From Dysidea avara (Eukaryota; Porifera; Demospongiae; Dictyoceratida; Dysideidae), in NCBI RefSeq assembly GCF_963678975.1, contig NC_089274.1, positions 23,645,133 to 23,709,132 on the forward strand: a DNA stretch of 64,000 bases, in the 5' to 3' direction. Position 1 is the first letter of the stretch. Every line of letters begins with the position of its first letter. A program made the translations under genes and the position numbers. Positions 57,801 to 64,000 of the stretch are shown here, piece after piece. The notes below the pieces were generated by a model. The model was not told where the DNA came from. It made no database searches and saw only the letters and a program-made list of their open reading frames with translations.

Positions 57801-60800
57801 AAGTTACGATGGGAGGAGCTGGGAAAGACGTTCCCAGAAGTTATGTAATATAATTACTGGTGGTTGAAAGTGGTTGAAAGTGAAAAGATCATTATATTTT
57901 ATTTTGATGTGTTACGGCCACTTAAGGTAAAAAATAAACCATTTAAACACATCCAATAATCTGGTGCCACATCCCAAGAATGCCACCAAAGTGTTTCTAT
58001 TGCTCAGTCAGCTGATATGTTTAAGAAACGATTTCACCATGTGCATGTCTCGTGATAGGTCTGACTCATTCTGTTGGCTTAGTAGAACATCTTGTTGAAT
58101 TGAAATGTCTTGGACCAAAGCTATGCATCAGTAAAGCCTTGAGTCACCATTATTCTTTTTTTTCTTGGAAGCTTTCTTTAAGAAGTTTCTGTATTAAAGC
58201 TATTTAACATAATGATATATTTGTGTTGCTGTAATTGATGGATTATATGTTTATTACTATATTTTCAGTTCTTGTAATGTTTTGGAATTAAATGATCATC
58301 ATCATTTGTTGGCTGTGGGCACAACAGATGTGAGTGTGTCTGTGTGTGCGTGTGTGTTAGTCCACCTGATATTACAGGGAAGGGTAGAGTGCTGGGATCC
58401 AAGATCACCAAAGAGAGCTGGACAATTTTCATTATCAGCACTCAGTATGGACTTCTTGGAAGAGTGAGCAGAATAAGAGGGAGGGGCTGTATTGTTGCTC
58501 CCATGTGCTGCAGATCAGCATGATGCAGAGTCTAAACTAGTCTTGCATGTTGAAATATTATTAATAGCAAATTGATTTTTTTTTTCTTTTTGTGTGTTAA
58601 TTTTGTAAATGGTTCTAGTATGAAGTGTGATTGTATGGGACAGAACATGTTCTACAATTAATTAAGTTGTTTGGAAAATGACTTAGATTTGAAATTAAGA
58701 GCATTAAAAACTATTAACTGCAAATCAGTGGTGTGAGACTTTCCAAAACTTATTTTACATGCAGTCTTGTAATATTCTTTTACATAACCAGACTACTTGT
58801 TTTTACAACTTTTCTGCCACCTTGCATGTTCACCACTGCCAAGAAACATAGCAATTTACTAAATTAAATTCAAGGCATAGGACAGTTGGTGGTCTGAAAA
58901 CTTTGAAACTTTTATTTGGATGTAGGTCATATGATGTTGTCTGACCTACACTTTAACAGTTTAGCAATTTGACTATTTCTAGTTGACTTTGTTTGCTAAA
59001 CCTGCTGTAGGTCTTGATGTTGCAGCTTCCTTTAAAGGTTATTTTTATACCTTTTTATTACACAGTGTCGGAGAGCTACCCGGCATCACAGCTCTATCAT
59101 TCAGGGACACTCTTAACTTGGCAGTAGGCACTGCCACTGGACAGGTTCACAGTGTGCTGTTGTGTAGTGTTGATGTTGTTATTGTAGGTGTTGTTGTATG
59201 ATATAAGATCATCTCAACCTTATGCTGTCCGAGATCACAATTCTGGACGACCAGTCCGGTCAATCGCCTTTCAAGATGAGCTTGATCTTGTGCTAAGTGC
59301 TGATACTAAACTATTGAAGATTTGGCACAGAAAAGATGTAGGTTTATTTATAAAACTTGCACATCTAGTCTATAGCATCTGTGTTGTGTGTATCTTTGTG
59401 TAAAAAAACAAATCGTTGTGTGTTTCTCTTCTCTAGTGTGCCCCATATGCTGCTATTGAACCAGAATCAGACATCAACCAAATGACCTACATTAAAGACA
59501 CAGGTTAGCTACTACTACTACTTTTGAGTTTATAATTTTCATATGTGAAGATTCTAAATATTTCATAAGATTGCTTACTCTTCATTGTTTCAGGTTTAAT
59601 CTTTATGGCTACTGAAGCTCCAGAGATGCTTAGCTACTATATTCCAGTAAGATCACTGCTAAATACATGTAATGTACCAGATGAAAGTAAACTGATTTTT
59701 TTGTGTTACTTCTCTATCTAGTCCCTCGGTCCTGCTCCACGATGGTGCTCATTTTTAGACAACCTTCTTGAAGAGCTTGAAGAAAATAACGTAACTGTGT
59801 ATGACGATTACAAGTTTGTTACTGCTAAAGAGTTAGAGTCACTTGGACTGACCAACCTTCTTGGCACAAACCTATTGCGGGCTTACATGCATGGCTATTT
59901 TATGGACATGAAACTATATCACAAAGTGAAGGCCATTGTAGAGCCCTTTGCCTATGAGGAATACAGGAAGAATAAGATCAGGGAAAAGATTGAGGAACAG
60001 CGAGCCACAAGAATCAGACGAAAGGTAAAGCTCTATTCTACTTAACAATCTGTCAATATGTACACTCTACATGATCAGTTCAAGGTGTCCATATTATACA
60101 TGTTATGATTAACTATTGGTTTATGTGTTGGTATTCACTAACATGTTTATCTTACTAAACAACATAATATTTTTCTTAGAAGTTGCCCAAGGTTAATAAG
60201 CAGCTTGCTGAGAAGTTACTGGATGGTGAAGAAAAGGAACCGGTTAGAAACTGTTTTTGTTTGTATGTGAGTAATGGTGATGTTATTGTTGTAGACTGAA
60301 AATCCGTTAGGAGATGATCGGTTTAAGGAAATGTTTACAAACCCAGACTTTCAAATTGATGAGGAAAGTGAAGTAAGTTGTTTACACAAACATGTTTATC
60401 TCACTAACCTGCGAACTATGTGTTTAGGAATACAAGTTGTTGTACCCAACATTAGCCAAGAAAGCTCAGCGCAAGGAGAAAGAGAAACAATTATTAATGG
60501 ATGAATTTGAAGAAATTAATGTACGTAAAGCACACACATATCCTTTGTAGCAGAAAAATGTTGACAAACGTGTGGTAGAGAATATTTAGTAGACAGCCAA
60601 CACATAAAAATCTTCAGTGTCTCAATCATTTCCCTATGAGTACAGATTCACCATTGTCATCATTTTCTGCTGCTGTAATGTATTTAACTTAAGAAAAATA
60701 CTGTAACAATCAAATAATTGTCATCTAGGATGTTGGTGAAGAAGAGATTGAAGGCAAAGCAAGTTCAGATGAAAGCAGCAGCAGTAGCGATGATGGACAC

Positions 60801-61419
60801 ACATTTTCTCAAAGAAATACATCAAGAGTACAAACTGCTCAGCCCAAACTTTACCAGCTGAAGCGAGGGGCTACCTACCACCCTCCTAATTCCTCACAGG
60901 CCGCTTCACTTAAAAGTAGCAGGTTAGTGTTGGGTTTGATGTGGTAGATGATGTGATATGCCCAAAAGGGTTCCTATTTCATGTTTTTCACAAGGAGAGC
61001 CCTGTTTGTAGCCTTTAGATGTTTACGCTTCACATACAGCCATTCAAAGTCACTAGGTTTTGCAGCAATTTTTTGGTATTCTGAGGTTTACTGATGACAT
61101 ATTGTTAGTCACTCCAATAGATAGTATGTTTATATTGTCAGGTACACATTTGGACAGTTACTAGAACAACAGGAATCACAACAGGATAGTAGTACTACTG
61201 TTAGAGGGACAGTATATGGCAGCAAGGAGATTGCTTTTAAACTGAGTGTAAGAACTGAGGTTTTAAGTAAGCAGGTCAACTTTGTCATTCTATTAGAGCG
61301 GGGATGATGACCGAAGAAAAAAACAACAGCTAGAACACAAGACAGAGAGAAAGAAACTGCGAAGATCGGCTCATAAAATTTTACCCAAACACAAACGTAA
61401 ACTTCTAAAAAAGAAATAA
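45823..61419 (+). CDS. NOL10: Nucleolar protein 10 (WD40, ribosome biogenesis)
   Basis: Homologue of human NOL10 and yeast Enp2, a nucleolar WD40 protein of the small-subunit processome. Twenty-one exons join in frame (1986 nt, 661 aa; human 688): 45823-45888, 53981-54026, 54448-54546, 54600-54677, 54756-54793, 57025-57069, 57323-57414, 57465-57530, 58269-58329, 58378-58463, 59066-59144, 59188-59337, 59437-59503, 59594-59646, 59722-60024, 60180-60242, 60295-60372, 60428-60520, 60729-60922, 61142-61247 and 61297-61419. Diagnostic segments: MQVINANDVKIYNISASKSL, LRRRIELLQDF, GRVECWDPRSP, VLLYDIRSSQP, GPAPRWCSFLDNLLEELEE, YKFVTAKELESLGL, LRAYMHGYFMDMKLYHKVK, FAYEEYRKNKIREKIEEQRA and DDRFKEMFTNPDFQIDEESE. 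The C-terminus is very basic. Intron 1 is 8.1 kb and intron 5 contains an antisense gene. Stop codons of NOL10 and the next gene are about 105 bp apart. Confidence 0.97.
48227..48871 (+). pseudogene. 5'-truncated non-LTR retrotransposon (LINE) reverse transcriptase
   Basis: An open frame to TAA at 48721-48723 encodes the end of a LINE reverse transcriptase ORF. It shows the post-catalytic motif AYKAIIRPTLEYAAVVWNPH followed by LESLQKRPARWI. The catalytic core is absent (5' truncation). The 3' end runs into an (ATA)n tail at 48853-48871. CR1/Jockey/RTE-like; the clade cannot be fixed. It is inserted in the hAT-type element. Confidence 0.85.
48873..48944. repeat. 18-bp tandem repeat, 4 copies
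   Basis: Four consecutive units of TACTAAATATCACGGTAT with one or two changes, directly after the LINE tail and inside the hAT-type element. Confidence 0.95.
49326..49853. mobile_element. Long-TIR foldback element
   Basis: The left end TAGGGATCACAGAAATAAA pairs with the inverted right end (TAGGAATCATAGAAATAAA). Inner parts also pair: GACAAGCCCACAT on the left against ATGGGCTTGTC on the right. About 530 bp, no ORF, NOL10 intron 1. Related sequence in 38870-39000. Confidence 0.65.
52583..52950. mobile_element. Dispersed repeat copy (pair with 31497-31815)
   Basis: Shares AAGTTGAGCTG, CCAACCAGATGATTA, GTCAGACATTTGAA and the 3' landmark TTTTTGAGGATTCAGCTTAA with the NUP85 intron copy, in the same orientation. 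No ORF. NOL10 intron 1. Confidence 0.6.
54939..56083 (-). CDS. Death + SEFIR/TIR domain adaptor, nested in NOL10 intron 5
   Basis: Two exons, 56083-55747 and 55666-54939, join in frame into 354 aa. Residues ~10-105 form a Death domain (VLSLRLNAISPAFATDWRAL, LIIDNIA, TRWVLELWE). Residues ~191-335 form a STIR-superfamily domain: KDTVFISYYKDDPGHHKKVL, then LAKWLNSNGYTAYCRDH, GEQKWTELHYSKAEYILLIG and RVIVIVMEG. The -xKVLDLAKWLNxNGY- and KAEYILLIGSKGY parts look more like SEFIR (IL-17R/Act1) than classic TIR. Death domains recruit IRAK/Pelle-type partners and SEFIR/TIR domains pair homotypically with receptors, so a cytosolic adaptor like MyD88 or Act1 is likely. The gene lies antisense in the NOL10 intron between exons 5 and 6. 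The start ATG GCG ATG gives two adjacent choices. It may be a divergent sponge MyD88; no signal peptide or TM segment is seen. Confidence 0.85.
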
Positions 61420-61523
61420 TTTTATGAATTATTACAAGTAACCAATAAAAACATGTTTGTCAGTAATGAGACAATATTCAAATACAGTACTCAACAAAAA
61501 GCTTGTATACTGCATGTGCATAG

Positions 61524-62822
61524 TCACTTGGATCCCTTTACAACAGGCTTCAAGGCATTCATCCATTGCTTCATTTCACCAGCATTGAATGCTCCAAAGA
61601 AGTCTCGAGATGAGCCGGCAGTTAACTTGAACACATTTTTCCTCTCCCACTCTTCACTAGCAACAGCCAGGTCACATTGCATTGTGTTTATGGTGAAGTA
61701 TGGCTTTGAATCGTTTTTGCTTTTGAACAATTTCATGCTGTTTCCTTCAAGTTCACAATGCTCCTCGTGGTATTTGCTACGACCGGGTGGTTTGTGCCAA
61801 AGTAAACCTTTCATTGTCAACACATCTCCAGGCTTCTTTGTCCCCTGGAAGCTCCTTGTGAGTGTATCAACTGTACCTTTTTCTGGACTTGTTGCATCAG
61901 CAGCAACATTTGGAGGTGGCCAAGATTTCTTCTTTTCTAAAGTGTTTGTTTTTGTTGCAGTGTCTGGTGGTTTCTTTTCTTCAGTTTCTATATCTTTAAA
62001 TTTCTGTGCCAACATTTCAAATTTCATTTTTTGGTAATCAGCAGCAAGACCCCTTTTCTTTGGCTGTTGTTCTTTGTTTCCACTCTGCTGCAGTTGCTTC
62101 TGTCTCTCAGCAATAGACGCAGGCTTTTCTACTGGCTCACTAGATACCATGTCATCATAAAAATCAGTGACTGCGGGTATGTTAGGTTGTTTGGGCTTGT
62201 TCAAGTCTAGATCCTCCATTTCTTCATAAGATCCACCCCCTTCATCTTCAGGTGGTGCATTTTGGTATTGAGGCCTTAAATCTACATCTTCCATCTCTTC
62301 ATATGATATACCCTCATCTGCAGGGTTGACATTCTGATAAGGTGATTTATTGACATATTCTGATGATGGTCTTTCACTTGGTGGTGCATGCCTTGGTGGA
62401 GCTGGGGGCTGCATTGATGTAGGCCTCTGACCTCCTTTGTTAGCCCAACCAGGGATAGTATTAGTGGATTGCTTTGCCTTTGATTTGTCAAAGCCAAAAA
62501 TGTCACCCTGGCCATCCACGTCCTCATACTCTTGATCACCAGTGTCTGGTGGCTGGCTGGGTGGGCCTGGTCTTTGTTCAACTGGATCCCAATTATCGTA
62601 CTCGTCTTCTACTATTGGAGGTTTTTCTGTGGGCTTGTTGTCACCTTCAGTCCAGTCATCATAAAGGTCTTCAACAACAGGAGGGGGAGCATTTGATGGC
62701 ATGTTTGTGTTGACATAGTTAGCAGCAGGGCTAGTTGTGGTGTTGACATAGTTAGCAGCAGGGTTAGTTGTGGTGTTGACATAGTTAGACTCTGGTTGCT
62801 TCTGCTTTTTCTTTCGAAACAT
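61524..62822 (-). CDS. Tyrosine-motif scaffold with C-terminal PH domain
   Basis: A single-exon frame of 432 aa starting MFRKKKQKQPESNYVN. Upstream in-frame codons contain no ATG, so 62822 is the start. The first ~250 residues are disordered and full of tyrosine motifs: three near-identical YVNT units 13 residues apart, LYDDW, EYDNW, EYEDV, EYVNK, PYQNV, QYQNA, two SYEEMED and FYDDM. YxN motifs are classic Grb2 SH2 ligands, and proline clusters (PPAPPRHAPP) suit SH3 domains. The last ~100 residues are a PH domain (VLTMKGLLWHKPPGRSKY.. to MKQWMNALKPVVK) that aligns with the last PH of the four-PH gene (LYHKAPGRTRFRQEYC.., NKWLGVLEPLVKK). The two genes are therefore paralogous there. Likely a membrane-recruited phosphotyrosine scaffold; partners are unknown. 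Confidence 0.85.
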   Translation of the reverse strand: MFRKKKQKQPESNYVNTTTNPAANYVNTTTSPAANYVNTNMPSNAPPPVVEDLYDDWTEGDNKPTEKPPIVEDEYDNWDPVEQRPGPPSQPPDTGDQEYEDVDGQGDIFGFDKSKAKQSTNTIPGWANKGGQRPTSMQPPAPPRHAPPSERPSSEYVNKSPYQNVNPADEGISYEEMEDVDLRPQYQNAPPEDEGGGSYEEMEDLDLNKPKQPNIPAVTDFYDDMVSSEPVEKPASIAERQKQLQQSGNKEQQPKKRGLAADYQKMKFEMLAQKFKDIETEEKKPPDTATKTNTLEKKKSWPPPNVAADATSPEKGTVDTLTRSFQGTKKPGDVLTMKGLLWHKPPGRSKYHEEHCELEGNSMKLFKSKNDSKPYFTINTMQCDLAVASEEWERKNVFKLTAGSSRDFFGAFNAGEMKQWMNALKPVVKGSK

Positions 62823-63379
62823 TGCTATATAGAACACAGAGCCATACTGATATTTTCATGATGTCAGAGGGGCACACTACACTCTCTCTCACTGCACACA
62901 CACGCACGCACACTGACTGACCAGATACATGCTTTGATTGTATGATTATAACTTTGGAGACAAAATATAGACCATACATTGTTTCAAATAATAAAGCTCT
63001 TAGCATTGCTCCCTTAGTTTGTCCCTCTCAGCTTAGTCCATCACGTGTACAGGCAAGCTACTAAATCCCTCGCATAAACATTACTGTGTATATGGTGCAT
63101 ATTATTTGTCAGAAATTGAAATTGTTTGCATACTAGCCACACCCCTTGTTGTTTCCACACGCAACGAATAACTGCATCATAAAACAACGTACACGCATCA
63201 CACATTGTAGGAGATGCATAATGTTTCGCCACTTACCTATAATCGTAAAGTGACACCAGTGGTCACAGGTGTAAACTAGGTGATAACAAACGCGAGAATT
63301 GGTTATCTACGTAAATCAATTCTGCTTTGGTGAGCGTTATTTAGATGTTTGGCAGGGGTGACGAATCAGACTCATAATC
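62823..63379. promoter_or_regulatory. Divergent promoter region of the PH scaffold and next gene
   Basis: About 560 bp between divergent start codons. It holds a short ACACACACGCACGCACAC run at about 62897 and no ORF of interest. It presumably contains the 5' UTRs and promoters of both genes. An acceptor-like TATATAG two bases before the ATG at 62822 leaves open an upstream non-coding exon. Confidence 0.4.
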
Positions 63380-63508
63380 ATGAGCATCCGAAAGTAAGCC
63401 TAGTAGTTTAGATGAAGCTAATTATTTGTAACATCTGCATCGTGTAGGTTGGATCTTAGTATGCTATGGCAGTCCTACCGAGCGGCGTTGGGCAGGAAAG
63501 AACTCGAA
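63380..63508 (+). CDS. 5' exons of an unidentified gene (partial)
   Basis: Two short coding exons, 63380-63393 and 63448-63508, have GTAAGC and GTAAGT donors and a TGTAG acceptor. They read MSIRKLDLSMLWQSYRAALG and then RKELE in one frame. The LWQSYRAAL start resembles the N-terminus of Mpv17/PXMP2-type small membrane proteins, but this is too short to decide. The rest of the gene lies beyond the window. Confidence 0.5.
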
Positions 63509-64000
63509 GTAAGTATAAGCGATAATGTTAGTAAGCTAAACATCAGCTAACTTGTAACATACACCGTGTCAGTAAGCGACGCGGGGAATGCTAGGAGACG
63601 TACGATTGCTACTGTAAGCTACTTCACAGCCCCCACCCACCACCGCTCATCTAGCTGAGGCATGCATTGTAAACGGGCTAGTGCTGGCTTCTGTTCCCCT
63701 TTTATTGCTAATGCTAAGTAAACCAGTGATGTGCCTCAGTAAACAACTCCAACAAAGGGTACTACAATAGTTAAATTATTATTGTATGGAGCTATGTATA
63801 ATATATAGAGGTTTTAAGTTAATTGTTTCTAAAACAACCACATATTATATTGGCCATTCCTCAACTAACCAACCCCTATTATCAGAGATCTGAAGATAAG
63901 GGCATTGATTGGCTAAATGTGTGGTAGAATTATGATGGTGTTGCCTCAATATACATGGGTTGGTTGTCAGCCTAACTGTTGATAGCCAACCCATACTCCA
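63509..64000. other. Intron of the partial gene, no further exon seen
   Basis: I see no convincing exon or RNA gene here. The end contains short inverted segments: CTAACCAACCC near 63865, TGGGTTGGTTGTC at 63957, and CCAACCCATA at the very end. These could be one end of another foldback element. Confidence 0.4.

Noticed and set aside
61453..62037. Plus-strand 194-codon ORF
   Set aside because: Antisense shadow of the PH-domain scaffold gene; no own motifs.

Overview
The window is eukaryotic and metazoan. It carries multi-exon genes with GT-AG introns for animal proteins: POLD2, MLST8, a prominin-like gene, SYCP3, NUP85, NOL10 and a fibrinogen-related domain. The DNA is AT-rich, genes lie about 0.1-0.3 kb apart, and introns hold many small inverted-repeat elements. 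This compact layout, plus a Death + SEFIR/TIR adaptor, fits an early-branching animal, most likely a demosponge. The organism call is inference; the gene calls rest on conserved motifs and on exon chains that stay in frame from start to stop.

Layout: (1) 3-305, last exon of a fibrinogen-related gene (+). (2) 1970-10556, POLD2 (-), 8 exons. Its third intron holds a 4.95-kb DNA transposon at 4085-9032 with perfect 67-bp terminal inverted repeats and two convergent, apparently intact genes. (3) 10662-16694, MLST8 (+), head-to-head with POLD2 across 105 bp. (4) 17017-25144, prominin-like five-pass membrane protein (-), with a partial tandem duplication of its third transmembrane exon, one copy of which is split by a hAT-type MITE. 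(5) 25436-26011, SYCP3 (-), a single exon. (6) 26162-35537, NUP85 (+), 22 exons. (7) 35634-45619, a scaffold with four PH domains and many tyrosine motifs (+). (8) 45823-61419, NOL10 (+), 21 exons. Its 8.1-kb first intron is filled with transposon remnants, and intron 5 contains an antisense Death-SEFIR/TIR adaptor gene (54939-56083). (9) 61524-62822, a second PH scaffold (-), paralogous at its C-terminal PH domain to the four-PH gene. (10) 63380 onward, the 5' end of an unidentified gene (+).

Functionally the region mixes housekeeping genes (replication, TOR signalling, nuclear pore, ribosome biogenesis, meiosis) with likely signalling genes. The two PH scaffolds and the Death-SEFIR/TIR gene lie within about 27 kb. 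The two most unusual items are the two-gene P-like transposon, whose second protein I cannot assign to any family, and the pair of tyrosine-rich PH scaffolds flanking NOL10.
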